A stretch of DNA of 64,000 bases. Origin: Streptomyces sp. 846.5 (GTDB lineage Bacteria > Actinomycetota > Actinomycetes > Streptomycetales > Streptomycetaceae). The first letter of the stretch is position 1. Each line of letters starts with the position of its first letter. Under the pieces are notes generated by a model that did no database searches, was not told the origin of the DNA, and saw nothing but the letters and a program-made list of their open reading frames with translations. The position numbers and the translations under genes were made by a program. Below, one piece after another: positions 55,002 to 62,863 of the stretch. The stretch lies in contig NZ_SOBN01000001.1 in the NCBI RefSeq assembly GCF_004365705.1, positions 806,001 to 870,000 on the forward strand. Reading direction: 5' to 3'.

Positions 55002-55754
55002 TCACCCTGCCGCGGTCGTGCCGGTGAACTCGCTGAGCGGGTCGGTCACTGCCTGGCGCCAGCGCTCGCGGTGGCCGGTGGCATGCAGGCGGAAGTAGAC
55101 GGTCTCACGGCGCTCGTCCTGCGCGGTGCCGAAGTGGCCGCCGATGTTGTGCGCCAGCAGGTAGTGCGCGAGCAGGAGGCTGCCGGCCGGGGCGGTGACC
55201 TGGATCGGCCGGCCGAGGTCGACCGGCGGATAGGGGACGGCGGTACGCAGCGCGTCGGGGCCGTGTTCACGCAGCCAGGCGCCGGTGCGCAGATGGGTGC
55301 CCGGCCACACCCACAGGTTGCCGCGGTCCTGGTCTCGCTGGTCCGTGAGCAGCACTCCGGCGAGGAGGGTGAAGGTGCCAGGACGGCCGTCGGGCTCGGT
55401 GGGGGTCAGCCCGTCGATGTGCGGACCGCCGGGGTGGTGGGGATGGGGCGGGAGGGTGAGCGCGATCTGGCCGAAGCCGGGCGGCTGCGGAGCCAGTCCG
55501 GGTCGCAGCAGATCCTGGACCAGGGCGGGTACCCGACTGGCTGCGAACAACTCCAGCAGCGGATGGCCCGTCGGAGGGAACCGCGGCCACAGGAAGTACG
55601 GGCCGCTGTGTCCGGCTGGGGGCTGCTGTTCGGCGACAGCGGCGCGGACCACGTCGCGCCAACAAGCCTGCTCCGACGCGGACAGGACGCCGGGGATGGT
55701 GACGAAACCGTTCCCAGCGAATGCCGCCGCCGTCGAATCCGTGAGCGTCGTCAT
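55002..55754 (-). CDS. PhyH-family Fe(II)/2-oxoglutarate dioxygenase-like protein
   Basis: A 250-residue protein of the phytanoyl-CoA dioxygenase superfamily. GNGFVTIPGVLSASEQACW is the typical start, HIDG supplies the His-Asp metal pair, the distal His is within HYLLAHNIGGHFG, and the 2-oxoglutarate Arg is probably in RRETVYFRLH. It should hydroxylate a small molecule; the substrate is unknown. ATG 55754 has only a weak GGGGG upstream. It is divergent from the third DUF574 gene. Confidence 0.8.
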   Translation of the reverse strand: MTTLTDSTAAAFAGNGFVTIPGVLSASEQACWRDVVRAAVAEQQPPAGHSGPYFLWPRFPPTGHPLLELFAASRVPALVQDLLRPGLAPQPPGFGQIALTLPPHPHHPGGPHIDGLTPTEPDGRPGTFTLLAGVLLTDQRDQDRGNLWVWPGTHLRTGAWLREHGPDALRTAVPYPPVDLGRPIQVTAPAGSLLLAHYLLAHNIGGHFGTAQDERRETVYFRLHATGHRERWRQAVTDPLSEFTGTTAAG

Positions 55755-55904
55755 GCCCCCGAGTACAGCGACGGGGGTCGACCTCCCGCAACCGCATTTC
55801 GACCTGGCCGCTGGGCCCGGTCCTGCCTTTGTGCAGCTCTGGGCTGACGTCCCGCCGTCCTCTGTGGTTGAGTTGACCCACCGACGGACAGTGGAGGTTG
55901 CGGG

Positions 55905-56753
55905 GTGGCGAGGTCCGAGGTGCCCTCCTGGATGAAGCCGACCTGGGACGACCCGATACCGACGGTCGACCTGCAGACCGACCGGGCGCACCCCGCCCGG
56001 GTCTACGACTACATGTTGGGCGGGAAGAGCAACTTCGCCGCCGACCGCGAGGCGGGTGAGAAGATCATCGCGGAGTGGCCCGGGTCGCGCGACTCCGCCC
56101 GCGCCGCCCGGGCGGTGATGCACCGCATGACCCGCCGCCTGGCAGAGGTGCACGGCATCCGGCAGTTCCTGGACATCGGCACCGGCATCCCCAGTGCGCC
56201 CAACCTGCACGAGGTCGCCCAGGGCATCGCCCCGGCCTCCCGGATCGTGTACGTGGACAACGACCCGATCGTGCTCGCCCACGCGCGTGCCCTGCTCACC
56301 AGCACGCCCGAGGGCCGCACCGCGTACGTCGACGGCGATCTGCGCGACCCTGCGGGGCTCCTCGCCGACCCGGCGCTGCGGGGCACCCTGGACCTGACCC
56401 GGCCGGTGGCACTGACCCTGATCAACATCGTGCACTTCCTGTCCGACGAGGCCGTCCATCCGCTCGTCGCCCAGTTGATGGACGCCCTGCCCTCCGGCAG
56501 TCTCCTCGCGCTGACCGCCGGCACCGCTGACTCCGCGCCCGAGCAGGCCGCCATCGCGTCGCAGCGCTACCGCGAGGCGGGCATCGAGAACCATCTGCGC
56601 ACGCACGCGGAGGTGGAGCGGTTCTTCGTCGGCCTGGAACTGGACGACCCCGGCGTGGTGCTGATCAACCGCTGGCACCCCGACCTGGACCACGGCCCGG
56701 TGCTGAAGGACCACGAAGTGATGGCCTACGCGGGCCTCGCCCGCAAGGCATAG
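55905..56753 (+). CDS. DUF574 / Methyltransf_19 SAM-dependent methyltransferase (copy 3 of 3)
   Basis: A 282-residue member of the same family. It shows ARVYDYMLGGKSNFAADR, the SAM loop FLDIGTGIPSAPNLHE and YVDNDPIVLAHARALL. GTG 55905 follows GGAGG at 8 nt. It is closest to copy 2 by eye and lies 2 kb from it, suggesting a local duplication with later insertion of the PHP and PhyH genes. Confidence 0.88.
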   Translation: MARSEVPSWMKPTWDDPIPTVDLQTDRAHPARVYDYMLGGKSNFAADREAGEKIIAEWPGSRDSARAARAVMHRMTRRLAEVHGIRQFLDIGTGIPSAPNLHEVAQGIAPASRIVYVDNDPIVLAHARALLTSTPEGRTAYVDGDLRDPAGLLADPALRGTLDLTRPVALTLINIVHFLSDEAVHPLVAQLMDALPSGSLLALTAGTADSAPEQAAIASQRYREAGIENHLRTHAEVERFFVGLELDDPGVVLINRWHPDLDHGPVLKDHEVMAYAGLARKA

Positions 56754-56769
56754 CGCATCGCCGGGGCCG

Positions 56770-57009
56770 TCAGCCCGGGGAGCCCTCACTGTTCGCTTCG
56801 ATGATCCGCTCCGCGTCGCCCTCGAAGACGATCCGGTCCGGGCTCACCCGGTAGCGGGCGGCAAGGGATGCCACGTCCTTGAGGATCGCCACGGACACAT
56901 CCGGCGCGACCGCATGGCCGGGACGATCGCACACCTGTGCTGCAAGGCGGCACGGCGCGTCCGGTCCGGCCTCCCGCACCGTGATCGTGATGCTGGAGTT
57001 CTCGTCCAT
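56770..57009 (-). CDS. Small hypothetical protein
   Basis: A 79-residue soluble protein beginning MDENSSITITVREAG, with alternating hydrophobic residues and the end DRIVFEGDAERIIEANSEG. No domain was recognised. It lies between the DUF574 gene (convergent) and kup (divergent, 160 bp). The ATG has a GGGGG upstream. Confidence 0.5.
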   Translation of the reverse strand: MDENSSITITVREAGPDAPCRLAAQVCDRPGHAVAPDVSVAILKDVASLAARYRVSPDRIVFEGDAERIIEANSEGSPG

Positions 57010-57169
57010 ACCCCCAGCATCCGCCTGCTGGGGCGGTCCGGCCACACCTGCCGTCCGAATCCGGGCGTCGTGATCCGGGCGGGCGGCGTGCTGCCCACCC
57101 ACGCAAGGGATGATCGGTATCGTCCGCAGTACCTGGACAGCACGAGAACACCCCCACGGAGGAACCGCC

Positions 57170-59077
57170 GTGCCCGAACGCCGACACGGAACGGCGGGTC
57201 TCGCGCTGATGATCGGCGCCCTCGGGGTGGTTTTCGGCGACATCGGGACCAGCCCGATCTACACCCTGCAGACCGTTTTCGACCCGAACGACCCGCACCC
57301 CGTCCCGGTCTCCAGCGACAACGTCTACGGGGTGGTCTCGCTGGTGTTCTGGTCGGTGGTGATCATCGTCCTGGTCACCTACGTCCTGCTGGCCATGCGT
57401 GCCGACAACGACGGCGAGGGCGGGATCATGGCGCTGATCACCCTGTTGCGACGGTCCGCCTCCTCCCGGGGGCGGCGGACCACCGCCATCCTGGCCGCGC
57501 TGGGCATCTTCGGCGCGTCGCTCTTCTTCGGCGACAGCATGATCACTCCGGCGATCTCGGTGCTGTCCGCGATGGAGGGGCTCAAGGTCGTCCAACCGTC
57601 GCTGGCCAGCGTCGTCGTGCCCGGAACCGCGGCCATCATCGTGGTGCTCTTCCTGGTGCAGCGGCGCGGCTCGGGGGCGGTCGGCCGGCTGTTCGGCCCC
57701 GTGATGATCGCCTGGTTCACCGTCATCGGCGCCTGCGGCGTGAACGGGATCGTCGACCACCCGCAGATCCTGCGGGCGCTGTCGCCGAGCTACGCCCTGG
57801 GTTTCCTGGTCGGCCACTTCGGCACCGCGTTCTTCGCCCTGGCCGCGGTCGTGCTCGCGGTCACCGGGGCCGAGGCGCTCTACGCCGACATGGGCCACTT
57901 CGGCCGGCCGTCCATCACCCGTGCCTGGCTCTTCCTGGTCTTCCCCGCCTGCGTGCTGAGCTACCTCGGCCAGGGCGCCCTGATCCTCGCCGACCCGCGC
58001 AACATCAGCAGCCCGTTCTTCCTGCTCGCCCCGGGCTGGGGCCGGCTGCCGCTGGTGATCCTCGCCACCGCGGCCACCGTGATCGCCTCCCAGGCGGTGA
58101 TCACCGGCGCCTACTCGGTCGCCTCCCAGGCGGCCCAGCTCGGCTATCTGCCCAGGCTCCGCATCGAGCACACCTCCGAGTCCACCGTGGGCCAGATCTA
58201 CGTTCCCTGGATCAACTGGCTGCTGATGGTCTCCGTGCTCACCCTGGTCTTCGCCTTCCGCAGCTCCGCCGCGCTGGCCTTCGCCTTCGGCATGGCCGTC
58301 ACCGGCACCATCACCATCACCACCCTGCTGTTCTTCTACATCGCCCGCTCGCGCTGGCACACGCCGGTCTGGCTGGTCGCCACCGGCGCGACCCTGCTGC
58401 TCACGGTGGACCTGCTGTTCGTGGCGGCCAACGTGACCAAGCTGGTCCACGGCGCCTGGCTGCCGCTGCTGATCGGCTTCACCGCTTTCACCGTCATGAC
58501 GACCTGGCAGCACGGACGTCAGATCGTCACCGCGGAGCGGGAACGGCACGAGGGCCCGCTGCGCGCGTTCGTCGACCGGTTGCACTTCCGGGAGATCCCG
58601 GCGGCCCGGGTGCCCGGCACCGCCGTCTTCCTGAACCGGGGCGCGCAGACCACACCGCTGGCCATGCGGGCCAATGTCGAGCACAACCATGTGCGCCACG
58701 AGCAGGTGGTGATCCTCTCCATCGAGACCGAGACGGTGCCCCGCGTCCCGGCCGAGCAGCGGGTCACCGTCGACAACCTCGGCTACGGCGAGGACGGCAT
58801 CATCCACGTCACTGCCCGCTTCGGCTACATGGAGACCCCGAACGTGGCCGCCGCCCTGGCCCTGCTCGACCCCGCCGACACCGAAGGACAGCTGCAACTC
58901 GACCAGGCGTCCTACTTCCTGTCGAAGATCGAGCTCCGCTGCGGGAAGGCCCCGACCATGGCCCTCTGGCGCAAGCGCCTGTTCATCGCGACCTCCTACA
59001 TCACCGCCGACGCCGCCGAGTACTTCGGCCTCCCCCGCGACCGCACCGTCATCATGGGCTCGCACATCGAGGTCTAG
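57170..59077 (+). CDS. kup: Kup-family potassium uptake protein
   Basis: A 635-residue membrane transporter. It opens with the Kup signature IGALGVVFGDIGTSPIYTL and has about 12 spans, including FFGDSMITPAISVLSAMEG and EALYADMGHFGRPSI. A ~190-residue cytoplasmic C-terminal domain follows. Kup proteins take up K+ with protons. GTG 57170 follows GGAGGA. The domain order is complete. No K+- or c-di-AMP-responsive riboswitch was recognised in the short upstream region. Confidence 0.94.
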   Translation: MPERRHGTAGLALMIGALGVVFGDIGTSPIYTLQTVFDPNDPHPVPVSSDNVYGVVSLVFWSVVIIVLVTYVLLAMRADNDGEGGIMALITLLRRSASSRGRRTTAILAALGIFGASLFFGDSMITPAISVLSAMEGLKVVQPSLASVVVPGTAAIIVVLFLVQRRGSGAVGRLFGPVMIAWFTVIGACGVNGIVDHPQILRALSPSYALGFLVGHFGTAFFALAAVVLAVTGAEALYADMGHFGRPSITRAWLFLVFPACVLSYLGQGALILADPRNISSPFFLLAPGWGRLPLVILATAATVIASQAVITGAYSVASQAAQLGYLPRLRIEHTSESTVGQIYVPWINWLLMVSVLTLVFAFRSSAALAFAFGMAVTGTITITTLLFFYIARSRWHTPVWLVATGATLLLTVDLLFVAANVTKLVHGAWLPLLIGFTAFTVMTTWQHGRQIVTAERERHEGPLRAFVDRLHFREIPAARVPGTAVFLNRGAQTTPLAMRANVEHNHVRHEQVVILSIETETVPRVPAEQRVTVDNLGYGEDGIIHVTARFGYMETPNVAAALALLDPADTEGQLQLDQASYFLSKIELRCGKAPTMALWRKRLFIATSYITADAAEYFGLPRDRTVIMGSHIEV

Positions 59078-59124
59078 GAGCAGGCACAGACGCGTCCGGG
59101 GGACGCACCACCCCGGAAAGCAGC

Positions 59125-59158
59125 AGGTGCGGTTCGAGGCGAACCTCGAACCGCACCT
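59125..59158. terminator. 15-bp perfect hairpin between kup and tRNA-Leu
   Basis: AGGTGCGGTTCGAGG and CCTCGAACCGCACCT pair perfectly around the loop CGAA. Situated between convergent units, it can stop both kup and the tRNA transcript. Confidence 0.8.
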
Positions 59159-59169
59159 TGCCAGTTCTG

Positions 59170-59252
59170 TGTCCGAGGGGGGACTTGAACCCCCACGCCC
59201 CGAAGGGCACTAGCACCTCAAGCTAGCGCGTCTGCCATTCCGCCACCCGGAC
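59170..59252 (-). tRNA. tRNA-Leu (anticodon GAG)
   Basis: An 83-nt class II tRNA. The acceptor arm GTCCGGG pairs with CTCGGAC with one G-U. The anticodon stem CTAGC/GCTAG encloses TTGAGGT, giving anticodon GAG, which reads CUC. A long variable arm (GTGCCCTTCGGGGC region) and the T arm GGGGGTTCAAGTCCCCC follow. The long variable arm is diagnostic for tRNA-Leu. CCA is not encoded. Confidence 0.95.
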
Positions 59253-59573
59253 CGGGTGGTCATCGCGCCGTTGCCGTCGCGGTGACGAGGGAAACAATAC
59301 CAAGAAAACAGGGTGCTTCTGACCGCCGCGCTCCCTGGTCGGCGGCAGGGTCGGGACAGGGTCCGGGCGGGCAGCGGAGGGGCCCGGCGGCGTCGGGATG
59401 TGACGCGAAGCGACTGTGGTTCGGTCGGAGCCAATCATGTCGCAGCGACAAAACGACAATTTTCGTGCAGAGCGCGACCCGGTCCGCTCCGACGTTGTCT
59501 CATATCGGATGAGTCGATCGGCGCGGCCGGAGGCGCCGACGCGCGGCACAGTGCAGAGGATGGCGGCACAGAG
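59253..59573. other. Intergenic stretch between tRNA-Leu and the HATPase gene
   Basis: No gene was recognised here. The open frames lack domain resemblance and start signals. It should contain the tRNA promoter (leftward) and the HATPase promoter (rightward), neither of which could be placed with confidence. Confidence 0.5.
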
Positions 59574-60080
59574 ATGCATGTCCGAGGAGACGTCCCTCCC
59601 GATCCCGGCATCAGCGGTGCAGGCTCAGGCCCCGGCTCGGCTCCCGAGATCCTCGGGGTCGAGGGCGTCTGGCGGTTCGCCGCACCCGCCGTGGACGCCT
59701 CCGTCCCGCAGGCCAGGCACGCGATCCGGGATCTGCTGATGGCGCAGGGTCTCGGGGACGCGCGGCACGACGAACTGCTGCAGGGAATGCTGCTGATCAT
59801 CTCCGAGCTGGTCACCAATGCCGTCAAGCACGCCGCGCTGCTCTCCCCGCAGATCGTGGTGGAGGTCGTCATCGGCTCTGGCTGGGTGCGGCTGTCGGTC
59901 GAGGACAGCCACCCCTACCGGCCGAAGGCGCTGCAGAACGACTTCGCCCGCACCGGCGGCCGCGGGCTGCTGCTGGTGAAGGCGATCACCATGGAGGCCG
60001 GCGGGGTGTGCGACGTGGAGCGCACCGCCGACGGCGGCAAGGTGGTCTGGGCCTCCCTGCCGCTACCGAGAACGGGGTAG
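59574..60080 (+). CDS. HATPase_c ATP-binding protein (anti-sigma-factor-like)
   Basis: A 168-residue protein of the SpoIIAB/RsbW-like group common in Streptomyces. The N box is ELVTNAVKHA, the G1 box lies in VEDSHPYRP, and the G2 lid is GGRGLLLVKAI. It likely phosphorylates an anti-sigma antagonist or binds a sigma factor; no partner gene is next to it. ATG 59574 is favoured because the longer upstream frame starts inside non-coding sequence. Confidence 0.82.
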   Translation: MHVRGDVPPDPGISGAGSGPGSAPEILGVEGVWRFAAPAVDASVPQARHAIRDLLMAQGLGDARHDELLQGMLLIISELVTNAVKHAALLSPQIVVEVVIGSGWVRLSVEDSHPYRPKALQNDFARTGGRGLLLVKAITMEAGGVCDVERTADGGKVVWASLPLPRTG

Positions 60081-60113
60081 AACCCCGGCGGCAAGCCCCC
60101 GGCCCCCTGCTAC

Positions 60114-61286
60114 CTACGCCACCGCCCGCCACCAGTGGTCCAGCTTGGGCGCCCGCGCCGCCTCGACCCGCTCGCCGGGCCTCGGCACCGCCACCCGGAC
60201 CCCGCGCTCGTCGGCGTCCGCGCAGAGCCGTTCGACCGGCTCCGACCAGGCGTGCAGTCCGAGCACAAAGGTGCCCCAGTGCACCGGCACCAGCAGCCCC
60301 GACCCGGGGTCACCGCTGCCGCGGTTGACGTCCAGGTGGGTGCTCACGCCCTCCTCCGGCGTCATGTGGACCGAGCGCCAGTGGTCGCTGTAGGCGCCGA
60401 TCTGAACGAGCGACAGGTCGAACGGGCCGTACCGCTCGCCGGTCTCGGCGAACCCCTCGAAGTAGCCGGTGTCACCGCTGTAGAAGGCCCGCTGCTCGGC
60501 GCCGATGAAGGCCCAGGAGCTCCACAGCGTGCCGTCGTTGGCGAAGCCGCGGCCGGAGAAGTGCTGTGCCGAGGTGGAGATCACCCGCAGTCCGCCGAGG
60601 TCGACCTCCTCCTCCCAGTCCAGCTCGTCGAAGCGCTCCGGCCCGATACCCCAGCGCTCCAGGTGCGCACCCACCCCGAGCGGCACCACGAAGCGCAGTT
60701 CGGGCCGGATCCGGGCGAGCTCGCGGACGCTGCGCATGTCCAGGTGGTCGTAGTGGTCGTGGGAGATCACCACCGCGTCCACCGGGGGCAGGTCGCCGAT
60801 CGGGACCGGCGGTTCGTGCATCCGGCGCGGGCCCACCGACTGGGACGGGGAGCAGCGCTCGCTCCACACCGGATCGAGCAGGATGCGCTTGCCCTCGATC
60901 TCCAGCAGTGCGGTGGAGTGCCCGAGCCAGGTCACGGCCAGTTGGCCGTCCGACTCGCCCCTCGGGATGCCGTCGTGGACCAGCGGGATCGGTAGCGAGG
61001 GGTGGCGGGCGTCCTTCTCCTCGCCGAACAGCATCTCCCTGGCGATCTGGGGAATGCCGACAGCGCTGGGACCCTGCTGCGCCGGCGACGCCGGCTCGTG
61101 CACATTGTGGAAGACGCCGTCCCGGTAGCGTGGCGAGAGGCGCATGCGGTCCCCCCGCGCTCCCTTGGTCGGGTCCCCGCCGAAGGCGGCCGGCATGTCG
61201 CGCGCGGCCCAGGCCAGTGCCCCGACCGCGCCGACCGCGACCGCACCCAGCGCGGCGCCCGCTGCCCGCATCCGCGTCCGCCCCAT
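60114..61286 (-). CDS. Membrane-anchored MBL-fold hydrolase (UlaG / NAPE-PLD-like)
   Basis: A 390-residue protein with an amino-terminal hydrophobic anchor (AAGAALGAVAVGAVGALAWA). The MBL fold shows TWLGHSTALLEIEGKRILLD, SHDHYDHLD and YSGDTGYFEGF, the order seen in NAPE-hydrolysing phospholipase D and UlaG-type lactonases. It probably acts at the membrane on a phospholipid or lactone. ATG 61286 is used; an upstream ATG at 61337 is less likely. Confidence 0.84.
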   Translation of the reverse strand: MGRTRMRAAGAALGAVAVGAVGALAWAARDMPAAFGGDPTKGARGDRMRLSPRYRDGVFHNVHEPASPAQQGPSAVGIPQIAREMLFGEEKDARHPSLPIPLVHDGIPRGESDGQLAVTWLGHSTALLEIEGKRILLDPVWSERCSPSQSVGPRRMHEPPVPIGDLPPVDAVVISHDHYDHLDMRSVRELARIRPELRFVVPLGVGAHLERWGIGPERFDELDWEEEVDLGGLRVISTSAQHFSGRGFANDGTLWSSWAFIGAEQRAFYSGDTGYFEGFAETGERYGPFDLSLVQIGAYSDHWRSVHMTPEEGVSTHLDVNRGSGDPGSGLLVPVHWGTFVLGLHAWSEPVERLCADADERGVRVAVPRPGERVEAARAPKLDHWWRAVA

Positions 61287-61415
61287 GAAACTGCCGCCTC
61301 TCCTGCGCCCTGAGCGCTGCGGTGGCCCATGGCACACCGCGTCCTGCGGGCCGACCGACGTACGGCCCCGCTGCCCGGCAAACGGTCCTGCGGTGGCGAT
61401 GGTTCCGCTGCCGCG

Positions 61416-62786
61416 TTAACCCACAGTGCTCAGCAGTTCGTCGAGCACCTCGGCGCCGAAGGCCAGGGCGTCGGCCGGCACCCGCTCGTCGACGCCGTGG
61501 AACAGCCCCTGGAAGTCGAAGCCGGGCGGCAGCCGCAGCGGCGAGAAGCCGTAGGCCCGCATGCCCAGCTCCGAGAACTGCTTGGCGTCGGTGCCGCCGG
61601 TCATCGAGAAGGGGACGACATGCGCGCCCGGGTCGTGGGCCAGCAGCGCCGCGCCCATCGCCGCGAACAGCGGAGCGTCGACGGGCGCGGTGAGCGCGCG
61701 CGACTGCTGCCGGTAGCTCCACTCGACGTCCGGGCCGGTGAGCTCGTCCAGGGCGGCCTCGAACTCGTCGGCGAGGCCGGGTCCCGGCAGGGTGCGTCCG
61801 TCGACCTCGCCCTCGGCGAGGCCGGGGATGACATTGGTCTTGTAGCCGGCCCGCAGCACGGTCGGGTTGGCGCTGTTGCGCAGCGTCCCCGCCACCAGCC
61901 GCGCCGCGGCCGGGTCGAGCCGGGCCACGAGCGCGTCCACGTCGAAGTCGGGGTCGTCCAGCTGCGGCCCGGTCAGCGGTACGCCAGTCGCCGCGGCCAG
62001 TGCGAGCAGCGAGGCCCGCACGGTCGGGGTGATCCGGACCGGCCAGCTGTGCGAGCCGATCCGGGCCATCGCTGCGGAGAGCCTGGTCACCGCGTTGGCC
62101 GGGTTGGGCTTGGAGCCGTGGCCCGCCGTTCCGCGCGCGATGAGCCGCAGCCAGCCGGTGCCGCGCTCCCCCGCCGCGACCGGGTAGAGCCGCTGTCCGG
62201 CCGCGGTGTGCACGGTGTAGCCGCCGGATTCGCCGATCGCCTCGGTGCAGCCCTCGAAGAGGTCCGGGTGCTGCTTGACCAGCCAGTCCGCTCCTGCCTC
62301 GGCGCTGTCCTCCTCGTCGGCGGTGAAGCAGAGCACGATGTCCCGGCGAGGGCCGCGCCCTTCGCGCCCCCAGGCGCGGGCGACGGCGAGCATCATCGCG
62401 TCCATGCCCTTCATGTCCAGGGCGCCGCGTCCCCACACCACGCCGTCGCGGATCTCGCCGCTGAACGGGGGGACGGTCCAGTCGGCCGCCTCGGCCGGGA
62501 CGACGTCCAGGTGGCCGTGGACCAGGAGCGCGGGCAGGCCCGGCTCGCTGCCGCGGATCCGGGTGACCACATTGGCCCGGCCCGGCGCGGACTCCAGTAC
62601 CAGCGGCGAGAGCCCGGCCTCGGCGAGCCGTTCGGCCGCGTACTCGGCGGCGGGACGCTCGCGGCAGTCGCCGCCGCCCCGGTTGGTGGTGTCGATGCGG
62701 ATCAGCTCGGAGGTGAAACGCACCGCCTCCTCGCCGCGTTGGGTCGAAGCAGCCGCGCCCGTGGATGTCGATGTCGTCGTCTCCAT
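61416..62786 (-). CDS. M20-family zinc peptidase / amidohydrolase
   Basis: A 456-residue metallopeptidase. The first metal ligand is in LLVHGHLDVVPAE, the bridging Asp in WGRGALDMKGMDA, the catalytic Glu pair in FTADEEDSAEAG and a late His in FQGLFHGVDERV. The dimerisation domain contains ARGTAGHGSKPNPANAV. This is the pattern of M20 dipeptidases and acylases. The start is ATG 62786, two codons into MRMETT-like sequence. It is divergent from the ABC-F gene. Confidence 0.9.
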   Translation of the reverse strand: METTTSTSTGAAASTQRGEEAVRFTSELIRIDTTNRGGGDCRERPAAEYAAERLAEAGLSPLVLESAPGRANVVTRIRGSEPGLPALLVHGHLDVVPAEAADWTVPPFSGEIRDGVVWGRGALDMKGMDAMMLAVARAWGREGRGPRRDIVLCFTADEEDSAEAGADWLVKQHPDLFEGCTEAIGESGGYTVHTAAGQRLYPVAAGERGTGWLRLIARGTAGHGSKPNPANAVTRLSAAMARIGSHSWPVRITPTVRASLLALAAATGVPLTGPQLDDPDFDVDALVARLDPAAARLVAGTLRNSANPTVLRAGYKTNVIPGLAEGEVDGRTLPGPGLADEFEAALDELTGPDVEWSYRQQSRALTAPVDAPLFAAMGAALLAHDPGAHVVPFSMTGGTDAKQFSELGMRAYGFSPLRLPPGFDFQGLFHGVDERVPADALAFGAEVLDELLSTVG

Positions 62787-62847
62787 GCGCAGATCATGCC
62801 GCACCCGGTCAGATCCGGTCGCAATCGTTCAGTGCGCGTCGCCCCGA

Positions 62848-62853
62848 TAGGAT
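62848..62853 (+). promoter_or_regulatory. -10 hexamer TAGGAT before the ABC-F gene
   Basis: TAGGAT is followed by 10 nt and the ATG, with no Shine-Dalgarno sequence, so a leaderless or near-leaderless transcript is likely. No matching -35 box was found. Confidence 0.4.
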
Positions 62854-62863
62854 CAGCCCCCTG

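Noticed and set aside
56786-59065. 759-codon minus-strand frame across kup
   Set aside because: Low-complexity Asp/Gly/His/Arg reading that is antisense to kup.
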